A stretch of DNA of 64,000 nt. It comes from Pelodera strongyloides. Lineage: Eukaryota > Nematoda > Chromadorea > Rhabditida > Rhabditidae. The position numbers were made by a program, and so were the translations under genes. The notes under the pieces are model-generated. The model saw only the letters and a program-made list of their open reading frames with translations, made no database searches and was not told the DNA's origin. Positions 12,759-25,900 of this stretch are shown in pieces; position 1 is the first letter of the stretch, and every line of letters begins with the position of its first letter. The stretch is taken from the NCBI GenBank assembly GCA_036852015.1, contig JAANDG010000141.1, positions 186,001 to 250,000 of the forward strand, given 5' to 3'.

Positions 12759-12784
12759 ATATGCAGACCGGCTTCCGAAACGGG

Positions 12785-13195
12785 TTAAAGGGTCATGCCG
12801 AGGTTCACTTCAGCTAACCCTTATTTTTGATCCCTATATCTGATTCTCCATGTGGAACATATTATGCAATATTTTTCCAATTTTCATATGCAACCAGTAG
12901 TAACCAGCAATTTACCATAGCCAGGGATACCCAATAATCGATTGCAATTGTCACGCCCATTCGCGCTGATTAGCCAAAATGCTATATTGGGGCTTTGCAA
13001 TTGCGTTATCGGTCAATTACCGCGAATGGTCGTGACAATTGCGATAGATTGTTGGGTATTCCTGGCTGTGACAAATTGCTGGTTACTACGTGAATGTCGC
13101 GCCTGAAAATAAGAAAATATTGAATCCTAAAATATTCGACATGGAGAATCGAATAGCAAAAATAGGGGTTACCTGAAGTGGGCCTGACCCTTTAA
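12785..13195. mobile_element. Foldback MITE with TTAA target sites
   Basis: Two arms of about 185-190 bp are inverted copies of each other across nearly the whole element, leaving a short centre near 12982-13010. The ends read AGGGTCATGCC (from 12789) and GGCCTGACCCT (to 13191), so the terminal inverted repeat begins AGGGTCA. TTAA stands on both sides (12785-12788 and 13192-13195), as expected for a TTAA-specific (piggyBac-type) target duplication. The 403-bp element has no coding capacity and is therefore non-autonomous. Arm divergence is moderate, so the insertion is not very recent. It lies 26 bp past the phosphatase stop codon and may supply part of its 3' UTR. Confidence 0.88.
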
Positions 13196-14990
13196 TAAAC
13201 AATACATGTATACAAGTCATTTATGCTGCTAACAACCTTCCAGTCAGTTCCAGTAAACTTTCTCTTGCAGACAGACTCAATTATTATAAACGCACTTTAA
13301 AAAGCAACTGAATAGTTTTGATTTTTCCATGTGCTCTGCTACTTTTGCGAACAATTAACCCTTTTCCGGCACGTTTTTGCGTCACGCATTGAATGTTCGG
13401 TGTTTAACCATTGGTACATTACCCTGATTCATTGAAGTATTTAGTTTCCTCACGTGTTTATTCCGAAACTCCCTTCATGTCTAAGTTTCCAAAAAATCCT
13501 TAATGATCGGTTGTGTAATCTGTAGCCATATATACAAAAATGCGGAAATTCACTTAGTCCAAGAACTGTTGATTATTGTGTCCAAAACACGAACGGTCGA
13601 AAATAAAATAGTTTAATACAGTAGTACATGCTTGTTATAAACCAAAAACAAAAAGAAACTACGGTCCATAATCTCTATAAAATAAGCAAAGCAAACTCCA
13701 CTCTAGTCTTCTCATATTGCATTGGTACTTTTTTGCACAAGTGTTCGTTTTCTTTCTGTGCTCTTTTTTTCCGCTGAAGTAATTTGCATTCAGTGCGTTG
13801 GTATTGGAATTTGTCGCTTCGTAACTTTTTAATGGTGGAAACGGTGACATAAACATATAGCTGATTATTGATAAGCTTCCCTCCTTTTTCGTTCGTAAAT
13901 CATGGAACACGCCGAAGTGACTGGCATTTGAGTGGGTTCTTCTTCATCGTGACGAGTGTTTATGACGGGACGGAAGCCAGCATTGACTTGCTGAAAAAGG
14001 AACGGATAGAAGAAAAACAAGAAAGAAATTGCAGAAATTTAATTGCTTTCTTCATCCATGTACATGACACAAATAGGCACGAGAATCAGTCCCAATTTGT
14101 TATTTAATGCACCTATTGACTTTGCGCGCTGCACCATATTTGCTCCTTGAATCTTGAAGTATTTTGGCTATAGAGCAAAATTACTGACAATCAGCTCACT
14201 TGAGAGTGCATCTAATTTGTATGATAAATAATAATAATAATTTGTTTCCAACCAAGAAGTTGAATTCGTTCGATAATATATTTTTTCGACAAGTATAAAT
14301 TTTTGGATATATATTTTTGGCAATAGGTTCAACAAAATGATAGTGCAGTATACATAATAAGTTAATTCCTGTAAACAAATCCCAATGATCACAGAATGAA
14401 TTACTTTTCAAATAAAATTGTTTCCTCAGGAACCAAACATAATAAATCATATCGTCCTTGTCAGAACGACTACCGAGCCTTTTTTGGCAGTACTAATATC
14501 TAGTACTTTGTTCTTTTCAACATCTAATATGAGAGGTTTAATATACGGATCTTTGTTAGCTCCTTATTAGCTGCAGTTGCACCCGTGCGAAGATACAACT
14601 ACGGTCATAGGATTTTGAGAGAGCGAAGGCATGTGATAGGTAGAGAGATAGCCATCGCTTGCAGGAACCCATTTTGGGCATACTTTGTCATATGAAAACG
14701 GCGACCTCTGACCACGAGATAATTGTATAACAGGCATTTTGTTCTTTGACGAAGTTCCGTGTGAAAGTGTCTCACGTTTCACAATAATTGGTTCGCATAA
14801 TCAGAGTATTTTTCACATCACTTCCGCAATTTACCATTTATAAATATATTATTAATTCGCTCGATTCTCCAAATACCTGATGATTTTTTGCAGCGGATAA
14901 AGAAGGCTCCCACCTTCTTCAATAAATGATTATATGCCACCGGAGAACGGGGAGCCCCCCCCCCACTATTGTTTGTTAACGCCTCCACTA

Positions 14991-15000
14991 TATATAAAAG
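14991..15000 (+). promoter_or_regulatory. TATA box candidate upstream of the neuropeptide gene
   Basis: TATATAAAAG is followed by a GTAACTCGTTAC dyad. It is the only strong TATA element in this interval, but it lies 470 bp from the ATG, so an intron in the 5' UTR would be needed. A ttgcag acceptor just before the ATG (15463) is consistent with that or with trans-splicing. Confidence 0.3.
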
Positions 15001-15469
15001 TAACTCGTTACGAGGTCGAATTTACTTGAACAAGTTTTCGCCGTCTTTTTTATAAATCACTTGACCTGCCCTTCTTGTACCTAAAAATCTCTTTCTATAT
15101 TTTTGAAAAATAGTTAGGCTCATGGAGTGTTGTTGGGATCTCCCCCTCTCTTTCGCAAACATATCCCTCCTTTATTTTACCAAAGATCATCCCCCGATTC
15201 TATGTTCATCAGGATCCGCTTTCAAACAATTAACATGTGGATGTACCCTCCCCCACATCACCGTATTAAGTTACCAACTTTGGTTTGACATCAGTGTAGC
15301 TTGTCTGTTTTGAATATACTTCTTTGTGCCAGTCGTCGTGAAAGACCCTTGAAACTACTTATGTTCTGTCACCCACCGTATTCAACAGTCCTCTTATGAT
15401 CCTTGCCAATGTAGCCTCCAAGCTTCGGGTTCTTGTTGTTTGTTGAAATATAATGATTTGCAGGTAATC

Positions 15470-15815
15470 ATGAAGATGTTCCTGCGTCTTTTCTCGCTCC
15501 TTGTTGTTCTATGTGCTCTGCTGTCTGTTTCAACTGGTGAGAAACGTCGCATGGGATTGCGCTACCTTTATGAAAGCGATCCGAACCCAAACCTTGTTAT
15601 GCGTCAGCAAGAGATGCCTGTTGGTGGAGCCTTGCTAAGAGGAAGGTGAGGTCAATGACCTTATATAAACGTCCACAATGAAGACGAAGCCCAGTTCAAA
15701 CTTTTACTTGTCAAGTGTGATTATGCATTGTTTACTGAGTTACCTGTGAAACATAACCTTAATGATATTTATTTTCAGGTACGGAAAACGCTCGTTTATG
15801 GACGAAAATTACTGA
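15470..15815 (+). CDS. Neuropeptide precursor with a single RYamide-type peptide
   Basis: Two exons (15470-15645 and 15779-15815) give 71 codons (70 aa). Residues 1-23 form a strong signal peptide (MKMFLRLFSLLVVLCALL...). Next come a basic EKRR site, a 35-40 residue acidic/neutral stretch, then GALLRGRY-GKR: a glycine amidation donor plus a dibasic site, predicting an amidated peptide ending RGRY-NH2. A short acidic tail, SFMDENY, follows. The intron splits the RGR just before the amidation site. Ending and size recall nematode luqin/RYamide-type peptides (LURY-1 makes peptides ending LSRYamide and LPRYamide), but the luqin C-terminal cysteine pair is absent, so membership is uncertain. MGLRYLYESDPNPNLVMRQQ may be a further processed peptide after EKRR. 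A polyA signal lies at 15909-15914. Confidence 0.75.
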
Positions 15816-16984
15816 TTTACCTATTCATCCACAAAACCCGCAGCTTCGTAAAAACAATACAAATTTTCACTTATTTCTAGCCAGTTGCAAGAAAATGTAA
15901 AGAGCGATAATAAACGGTTTTTGTTATCAAGCTTGTCGTTTGAAAGCACTCATACCCTCGTTGTAGGCACAAGTGAAGAAAACAATGCAGGTTTTGTTTC
16001 AACCCCTCGATGAATCAAAATTGCGAAAATAAATAGTATTAGCTTGTGATTGTTGGAAGGCGCCACACCTAAATGCGTGGAACTGCCTTGTTCTCGGGGA
16101 ACCATTAACTTTTATGCGTTTTGAATAGTCTTTGATAAGCTCTTGGTTTCACATTTCAGAACCAGAACACGTAGGTGAACTGAACCATTATGAACATACA
16201 ATGAGAAGCAAACGTGAAAGTCATACGATTTCGAATTATATTGTAATTATTCACATTAATTCAACATCATGTGTCACAATCATATTGGGAGGACATGTAC
16301 AGTTCATTACAATAAAACACTACTGTAAATCTACTTCTAAATCACCACACAACAATTAACAAAAATAAACATTTGTTCTAAAGAAAATTACGTACTTTAT
16401 TGAGTATACTGTGGTGTTCAAAGCTTACTGTAAATACCTCCTTCAGAGTAGACGACCAGTTTATGATAACAACTTTTCGGTTTCAAAGTAGGCTTTGCAA
16501 ATTCATACTGCGATCGTCTTTTTTTTCATCGAGCATGTACTAGCCACAAAGCGAAAAAAAGTACTTCACAAATCACATCATTGTGAATTATTTAATTTCA
16601 CTGTGTTGCTGGGTCTATCAATAATGCTATTAAAATGCGACAGAGTGTTTCCAACTCACTTAATGGTTATGACTGCATTACAGAGATAAGGTCCGCGAAA
16701 CACTAAGCCATACCATCAGCTATTCACTGGCAAACGCTTTCTTTTTCCATTACTGTATCCCATGATGTAGCTACGTCAATATTATTCCTATCTTGAACCT
16801 TCTATGAAGTCACAAACTTTTGCATTTGTTGTCTTAAGTGAGGTTCCATTCGCATAATTTGTTATTTTCCATGTTTTATACTGTCTGAGTAGATCGTACT
16901 TTTTCTTATGTATAAAACCGCGTGGTCCTACAATATGGTTAATATTATACTTCATAATTTACCTGAACTACCTAGGAGGGCCTG
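15816..16984. other. Intergenic region upstream of the IRG-7-like gene
   Basis: Holds the neuropeptide polyA signal (15909-15914) and, at its right end, a TATA element (16911-16917). Open frames at 16132-16359 and 16495-16689 show no domain and are not called. Confidence 0.5.
16911..16917 (+). promoter_or_regulatory. TATA box of the IRG-7-like gene
   Basis: TATAAAA lies 74 bp before the ATG at 16985, with a cctag acceptor-like site (about 16966-16975) between them. Spacing suits a short 5' UTR or a trans-spliced outron. Confidence 0.45.
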
Positions 16985-19900
16985 ATGCGTTTACTGTGGC
17001 TGCTGTGCGCAGCTGCTGTGGGCGTCATAGCTTTCAGCGAAGAGGAGGAGAAATTGATAGGAAGTGAGTGACCGGGAGTACTGTAATTAATGCATAAACA
17101 AGATCAGACATTGAAATAAGCAACTGAAATCATTTATAGGCTCGGTACAGATAAACACTAAAAGCCAAATGAGACCTTTGTAGTGTTTACTGCTACAGTG
17201 TTCTGGTATAATGTCTTTTTATATAGAGTATCTCACTAGCCAAAGTGTGTCTGAAAATATGAAAGCAATTGGGGGTCACAAAGCTTCGCAACTCCGTTAG
17301 TAAATCAACATCTTGCAGTTCTCAAGTCTTGGTCGCAAGAAAAGCCCGTCGAGGAGGTTGAACACTGGGTGAGCAAGAAAAAGGAGAATGAGCCCCAAGA
17401 ACACCTTTTCCAGGATGTTGAGGTACGAATGCAAGCAGTCGAACACAAATATTTCAGATTTACACCTATCAATTTTTTTCAATTATAAACGGCTGATCAT
17501 AGTCGGGATAGAAGAACCTGAAAGAGGGAAAAAGAGAAAGAAAGACAAAGAGATAGCTGCTTAAATGTTGAGTGATCAACTGTAGTCTCCTTTTCAGAAT
17601 CACGGCCGATCAAAGAGATCCATCCCATTCTACAGCAATGCTGCGGCCCAAGTGATCGCTCCACACTCGTATTGTCAGGTTCCCGGATACACCGGACAGT
17701 TCTGCAACAACCGTAAGTACTAGCTTATGATGTGATACTCTCGAATTAAACTAGAATGCAGTCACTTGACTAGTTTAATTATTTGTGTCGCTTCAGCCAT
17801 TTGCGAGGCTACCAACGAATTTGTGGTTGAGCACGAGGCCACTGATGGCGAGGTGGGTGTTTTCTTCAATCAAGTCATTCCGTACATCTGTTGAACTTGA
17901 TATTCCACTGCGCGAGCTAACGGTTTGCTTCTAATCACCTTGTTGTTTTAGGGTGCTCTGATCGATACCGCCTACCTCGGAAATAACTGTTCCATGCAAT
18001 ATGCAACAGTTGTTGACGACACAATGTACTGGATCACGGTGTCTATTGTGGCCGATGGTGATGTCTATCCCAACTTCTACCTCATCGACGAGACTGGTTG
18101 GTTTTAACTTGAAAACAGTCAGGTGTGGCCAACTTTCTCATTGAAATTAGATTAAATACATATTCAAACCCTCCGTTCAGGGTTCACCCACTTTGTGGAC
18201 GAGACTGTTGTCCGCACGCCAAACAGTTACACCGGAAGATACACCACCCTTCCACCTGGCAACTACTACATCAAACCGTCGGCTAATGTCTACAACAAAG
18301 CGTGCCTGACCATGATCAAGGTCGGTTGCTGAATACGCAAATGATCTTAAGGAAAAGTAACAATAAGTGCAACCTCCACATTTCAGGAACTTATGGTACT
18401 TAAAACAATTAAGAACATATTAATTAAAACAATATGCTCTTACAGGCTCGCACCAGAGTTGTCGTTGAAGGAGGATGGATTCAAGGTGATGCTGTCGCTA
18501 CTGAAAGGTTTGTGCCAGTTGTAAACAACGATTTTATGTGGAACTACGTTTACATGACAGCCATGTAAGCTTAACGTCTGATTTACCTAAATTCTCATAT
18601 TTAGACGTGATTTCCCCAACCAACACTACACGTACCAGAACTCATTGAACACATTCGTCGTTCATGCTTCCCATATGCGATCACCCGGAAGCCTGGTTGC
18701 TGTGTCGATCGTTGAGGGAAACAAAGTAAGTTAAATTTCTAAGATAAAAATTAAAATCATTCACTAACAATCGAAGGTATTTTGGCGCAGGCGAATGAGA
18801 AACAAATGTGTTACAGATTGCAAGAAGTCAAGATATGCATTATCAACCATTACTTTCAGATCGTATCAAGGCCAAAAATGCTGGGTACTCGTTACAATTG
18901 TTCGTATGAGTATTACTACGAGAGCTTCTACTGCAGAAACACCGGTGATTATTATTATCAGGTAAGCGTACGCTGCAAACATCCCTTTTGTTAAAATAAG
19001 TGCCTTTTTCTAAAAGAGTACAGGTAAAAAGAGGAAAACACCAATCTAATTTCAGGTTGAAGGAATTACTTTCCGTGGTTATCCCTTCAGAAGAACCAAC
19101 GTGATGACTTGCATTGGTAGGGTTTCACAATACAACAGACTAAGAGCGACCATCTTTTCTGTTTAATGAGAACTGACTCAGTATGCAATGGCTTGGTTAG
19201 CAGGCATATCGGATTGTTTATTATAGTGAACCCGAACCCGCCAACCTATCAACCGCCGGTTACCACACCTCGCCCGACAAACCCAACAGACTGCGGAAGA
19301 GGAACGCTTGTTAAGGTAACGACAACACCTAGTTATTATCACGTAAGACTGTTGTTCCAGGCTATGGTGTACGTTTTGTTCTTTTGGCATGGCCTTACAT
19401 TAGTATGTTTCAGAACTTCGACAACACAACATACTGTATCTGTCCCGACCTATGGGGTGGCTACATGTGCGACCAGCTTGAGTGTATGAATGGTGGAACG
19501 CCTGGATCACTCAAATGTGCATGCCCCAGTGGTTTCGAGGGAACGCACTGTCAGGATGGTGAGAAAGAGGCTATCATTTGAAAGGACTAAAAAAAAATAG
19601 GAAAAGTAAATCGAAATGTAGCTGCCCCACAAAAAAGGGACGTTCCATCCATTTAGTCATTTGCGCTGACCGTGGAAGCAACAACTTTGAAGTGGACGAA
19701 CCATCGATGATTTTCACCATTCGTCTGCGTACTCAAATGAAGGATGTGATCGCCCAGGTTTGTCCTCAAGCGTGTCATAGCATGGAATTTGCCAGCGGCC
19801 AAGGCTCCGGCGTATGCATGAGTTTGCCCATTCCGTCTTCAACGGGACACATTATTAAGCTGCTTATTATTTAAGGTGATCACTGCTGTCGCAACATACA

Positions 19901-22900
19901 CAAATGAGATTGCAACCTACGATCCTAATTACGTGAAGAAGTTTGGTCTCATTCTCTTCAACAATGCAGGTAGGACTGTTCAGAGCTATACACTTAGGAA
20001 ATACTTAGTTGGCGACATATTTATTTTCAACCCTTCTACAAACATAAATAATCTGTTTTGTTTCTTAGTATTCGCCCCTCCACCAATTTACTTCGATTCT
20101 CCCGTTCGTATGTTGGAACATCTGCAAAGAGCCGCGAATAATACACAAGACAGCAGTGGAGGCTGCCAAGATACTGACTTTGCTGCTATTGCTTATGCCC
20201 TTCAATCCATCGAGGTAACCTACACCATTTCTAGATTTTCTTTTGTTGACAACTGACATAATGCACTGAATGGCGCAAACGATCAACATTGTCATTAAAC
20301 ATCTTCTTTTCAGGTTTCTCCCCGATCCATTCTCTACCACATCACTGACTCGATGCCAAACGATTATGCCCAGGACCTGGAGACTGTGTTCCATCTTGAT
20401 TCCTACTGGAGAGTGGGTTTTCCAACTGAGAAGCCTTGTCGATAGTAACGGCTGTATAATGCGCTTTGTGGTTTATATGTGTTTCATTTTAAGGTCCCAC
20501 TCTACTTCATCTACGTGGCTCCCACCCCTGGATCGGGATGTACACCATCTGAACTGGACCCAGGATTCCGCGCTATGGACGATATCACAACGCGAACAAT
20601 GGGTCTTGCACTCTACGTCAGAGATCGAACTGGCATCCAAGATGTAAGAGGGGTTTCGCAATGTAAACGACGGGATTTACAGCATGATGTGTACATTTTG
20701 CCTACAATACATCATCTTATGCTTTTTTCAGTTGCTCCTCAAGCATATGCAAGGCTTGTTCTATCGCAGTCAGTTGATGCTCATCAATGACCTAGCGGTT
20801 TGCGGAAGTCAGAACACATTCAACTCGTTTGCCGTTGACACACTCGCCGACCAGATTGTCATTGTGGCAAAGGGAGGTAAGCATAAGAAAGCTGGAGCTG
20901 GAATGAAAGTTTTAAAAACATGGCAACTCAGGGTACAATCTTTAGTGAACCTCACCCTTTCAACTGGCTCCCTCCCCACAGTCTCTGTCAAGTTCGACGT
21001 TCAATACCAGGGCAACAACTTCTATATCTGGTAAAACATAATAATAAATTAGTAGGAACCCAGTTTTTTTTTCAAACTTTAGCTGAAAATATTCAAAAAG
21101 ATGTGTTCGTCAACTTCCGCATTTAGGAAGGCCAGCGGAGTACCCATTGGTCAATACTGGTTGAACATTATCACCACTGAACCAGTTAGCTCATGCAACT
21201 ATCGTGTGTACCAGAAGTCGTTCCACACTCAGATGCTCGCGGTAACAATTAATTTCATTTTATTACAAAGCAATTTTACCTAGATGTTGTTAAATAGAAA
21301 CAACGTCACGAATTTAAGGGACAACAACTCGAACTGTTCTGGACATTCACTGACTCAATTCTCGACAATGGAAGAATGCAGCAGCCTGTGATGAGTGAGT
21401 TTCATTCTTCTGTCGGATCACGTTTTTCAGAATGACATGCAATGGGTATGCTACTAGCATACAATTCGATGGAAGTAACGACTCGTGGACTCGTCCTTCC
21501 ATTGTGTTATTCATATTTGACCTTTTAGACTTTGACGTCGGAATCGCCATGCACCTGAAGCACTATCCTGAGTTCATCCCTCCTGAGCGTGTTTCCGCGG
21601 AACTTCTCATCTTTGCATCGAGACAGGGACGCCAGGAACCTGTAAGAAAGACTTTTCTAACTTTGAAAATTGTAACTAAGGATATAAATCTGAATAGTTT
21701 ATGTACAAAAGTTATATTTCAGATCTACATGTCCAACGGAATGTGGCGTGATGGGTGTGACTACCAATTCTACTTCCCGCCGTTCACTTGCACTACCGCA
21801 CGTGAAACACTTCACTTCCAGGCTCGTATCTCTTTGCCGGATTTCATCACACGTGTTGTAGAACCAGTGTAATGCAGAAAACCAAACTCGAGAAGTTTAC
21901 TTACTCCATATTTTAGTTCTTCGCCAAGGATCAGAACGGGTACATGATTCAACGCGCTGGATCCATCTACTGCTCCGAGTGTAAGAGAACTTGTTTGATG
22001 TTGCCATTTTGCTTCAGCACTCATTACAGATTTGATTCCAAGAGAGATCAGGACTTTGCATGAAACCATACAAAACAATATTTCAGTCCATCCAACCTTC
22101 ACTCCACCAAATGAGTGCCAGCACGGAGGAGTGGTCGATCCGAATAACAACGGGTATACAAGATTCTCTTAGTTTCTTTGTAACACATATAGTGGTTTTC
22201 TGACAGACAGACAAACAGTAATTATCGATTTACTGATTGATTGATTGCAGAACATGCTTCTGCCCTCCGGGATACACCGGTGACAAGTGTCAGCAGATCG
22301 TGTGCAGGAACGGTGGAACTCCCACCTCTGGTTTCTGTACCTGCCCACCAGGATTCCTGGGCGCTCACTGTGAAATGGGTACGCTCAAAAACTTTTGGCT
22401 TGTAGATACCGAAGTCTAGCTTAGACAATTAATTATATGGTGGTTCACACTTGTTTTTCTTTAGTTTCCTGCAACGGTGGCAAGGGTTTCGTTCCTGATG
22501 ACGACTTCTTCGTTGACATGGCGTTCGCCGTTGAAATGACAGAACAGGCCCGACCTCAGGTATCGTTCACTAATTAGGCAAGCGGAATTGACGAGAACAA
22601 AGCACAGGTTTTCCGTTCTTGCGCTGTTCTGGATTTAAAAAAAACTGCGGCTTTCATAAAGGGAAAAGAATAATAGACCAGCAACACAACCATGTGCTCT
22701 GCAGCTGACTGCCCTCAACAGCAAGTTCGCCGAAATCATCCGTGACGTGCAAAACCAACATCCGTTCTGGATCCGAAGATTCGTGCTAATTGGATTCAAC
22801 ACCACTTGGGGAGGAATCGTGAAGAGAGTCGACACCGGTGATGCTGATCAGGTAATTACTACACTTAGACAATGTATTATACTTTATAGAATGAACACCC

Positions 22901-25900
22901 GTTTCCAAAAGAGGATTATTAGGTGCAACAAAAAAGGTTTCAGATTATAACGGCAATGAACACTCTGGCGACCGGTCCTCTGGATCAAGCCAACTGCACA
23001 AAGGTGTTGATGTGGCACGGACTCAGCGAGTCCCTCAGGGACAGACTTGGAGCAAGATCGTTGTCCCGAGGATCATTCATCAGTGTCTTCACAGTGAGAA
23101 ATTTTCTACTGGGGATAATGTTAATTTTACTCGTTTCGATGAATACTGGAACAATGACAAAATGAACCTTGATAGAACTAGCATACTAACAAGAAGCAGT
23201 TTTCTATTTTGGATCTCGTCATCTTGCGGACAAAAGAATGCTAAACAGAAGAACGACAACATTTCATTTGTATATGAATAATTTTAGACAAACGCTCCTG
23301 CTGAACAGGGATATGTGCGAGACATCATTGAAATGTACGAGGCAGCTCGCGAAAAGAGAATTCAACTAACAGCCGTAACCCAGGGACCATTCCCATGTGG
23401 AAATACTTGGGTGTGCTTTATGTACTTCTAGTTTTCAACATGTTTTCGATGTTCTGTGTCCGTCGCAATGCAGAAGCGTAAACTACGAGGCAGAGAAAAC
23501 CGCAATGATCTTCCTTCTTCTGTTTTAGAGCGATTACCAAGTGCTGCATGACGCGTGCCGATTCTCCAACGGAGAATCATACCGCCTTGGTGCCTCGCAG
23601 GTTTCCAACGTATGTATGATTTTTGATAAATACTTATAAATACGGTAAATATACAAACTGAAAACAATCTGCAAACAATGAATAATATGTGTTTTCGAAC
23701 GCTTCTGGGTTCCTCAGGTGCAACCACGAAGAAAATAGGGGCCTCGAATCACTAATACCAAGTCCATTTTCAGTTCGGCCAGTTTATCGTCGAGAAGTTC
23801 ATGCAGAGCACCATTGTCCATAGAAGGTAAGTAGGTTTTCACAGCAATTGTTGCAAATATCAGAGTGTTAAATACACCTCCAACCTCAAGCAGATGTGTG
23901 TAATGTGTACTTAGATTCACCGACTGCACAGAAGCATTATCAGTGCCTATTCCTGTGGACGCATATGCACAGACTCTTCTCATCACCGTTGAAGGATATA
24001 ATGCAAATGTGTCACTCTACAGTCCGCGTGGTTAGCCTTTTCGGTTGATCTATTATTAAGTGACATAAGCATTGTCCACATTTTTCCGAAATAATTGTGT
24101 AACAGTTAATTGAAACAATTAAAAGTCAAACTTGAGTTACGACATACTAACCACAGAGTAAATGGGCCAAATCTGTAAAGCTTGAATTCAGGAAATCTTG
24201 TCCCCGCCCCCTACTTCTCGCCCTTCATCGCTGATTCGGCCAACAATCAGCAGTTCTTCGAACTTAGACGAGGTAAGTCTCATACCGTCTTATCGCAACT
24301 TAATGGTCAACGGTGTATAATAATGAGGATATATCAATATTTCAACCTTGTTGCAGAATGCGATGGATCGTGGGAACTTGATGGAAACTATTGTTACATC
24401 GCAGGACTTGATACCGTAAGCTTTTTTAAGTATACTAATAATTATCATAATAATTTATTACGTGACTAATAAACATTTTTATAAGAATTCTATTATAAGG
24501 TGAAATAACCTTACATGAATTTATACAAAAAATTTGCAGGTGGACTGGACCACTGCCAAGGCCATCTGCCATGCCAACGGAGGTTTCCTTGCCGACGATC
24601 TCTCACAAGCAAAGCACGATTTCATCAGTAAGCTGTCACCAGTAATTATCGACGCGGATGTGTTGGGTTGAGCCTGACAATTAATGTGACTTTTTTAGAC
24701 CAGTATGGAATGGGCTTCAAACTATGGCTTGGTCTCAACAGGCTAAACAGCACTCAGGGATGGCAATGGGATAGATACGGATCTGAGCAAAAGGTGCACT
24801 CTTTAACCGAAGCATCCTCAAATAATATCATGTGGATGCATCTCAGGGATCACTCAAATAATAACTAATCGTGGTTGCATCTCACAAAACTTGTTGTCTT
24901 GTTCGTTTGCAGTTGCTAATATGACGCTTTAGATGACGTCACCATCCTTCTGGTACCAGAACCAGGATCCCACAGATCCTACACAGCAATGCGCATACAT
25001 CAACACCGACCCATCTGATAAGACATGGTAAGTGCATAATAGCCGTTGCCGAACAAAGGTCGACAAAGAGAACGAGGGGGTGGGAGAAAGCAATACGGTA
25101 AAGTGCTGTTTGAGCCAATGTTGAAAGGTACTAATAATTTCTCAGAACGTGGCGAAGTGCGAAGGCTGACTTCGAAAAACAATTGGCAATTAAAAGCTAC
25201 CAGCCTTAGCTCAGTTCACGATACTATGCACTGCTTCGACTAGGAAAATAATTCACTCATGATGATTTTCTCAGGCATGCCGAGGACTGCAAGCTGAAAT
25301 ACAACTACTTGTGTGAGAAACACGCTTACAACTTCGACAATCCTCCAGCACGAATGGATGATGGTAATTCGTAGTTTAGTTTTTCATATATGCGGAATAT
25401 TTCTAGCGCACTGCGAAGGATAATCAGTTATTCGAATGTTTGCTAGCTAGCCTAAAACATATCAAAACAGTAAATTGTTTAGACGATCTTCCTCCCGGAA
25501 AATGGTCGCTCCGAGTGCAGACGGCCGCACCACCAGCTGGACAGAATCCTCAGTGCTTCGTTGAAGTCAGAACACAGTCGCTACTTCGTGTGATTTCTGC
25601 CTATTCTGAGGACATCCATTCTGACTTCCCACTTGCCGATCCAATTGCTCACTCCAGTAAGCTTTTACAATTAGTTAAATTTGTTGATGTTGAGAAAAAA
25701 TGCTCAAAAGTTAAAAAATAAATTTTATAATAAATCATGAGTCAGGTGCAGCAACCAATTGAAGACACTGATCTCGTTAAGCAGCTTTCTAAAACCGTTA
25801 TTTTAGCCAAGAATCACATCGTCTCAACTGTGAAATCCCATGCTGACTACCGCAACCGCGAGCCCTTCCTCACACACGGTCTCATCTTCAGTGCGCATAA

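Larger units (their letters stand above)
12759..15469. other. Intergenic region between phosphatase and neuropeptide gene
   Basis: The first 440 bp hold the foldback MITE (12785-13195). The rest (13196-15469) shows no gene. Open frames at 13659-13910, 13868-14107, 14168-14450, 14567-14782 and 15122-15313 lack domains and splice support. A TATATAAAAG box lies at 14991-15000, about 470 bp before the neuropeptide ATG, just after a run of ten C residues near 14956. Confidence 0.5.

Noticed and set aside
21427..21530. Extra exon in the IRG-7-like gene after the tttttcag at about 21431
   Set aside because: The required frame meets a TAG within nine codons; skipping to the next acceptor (ttttag before 21530) restores a good reading frame.
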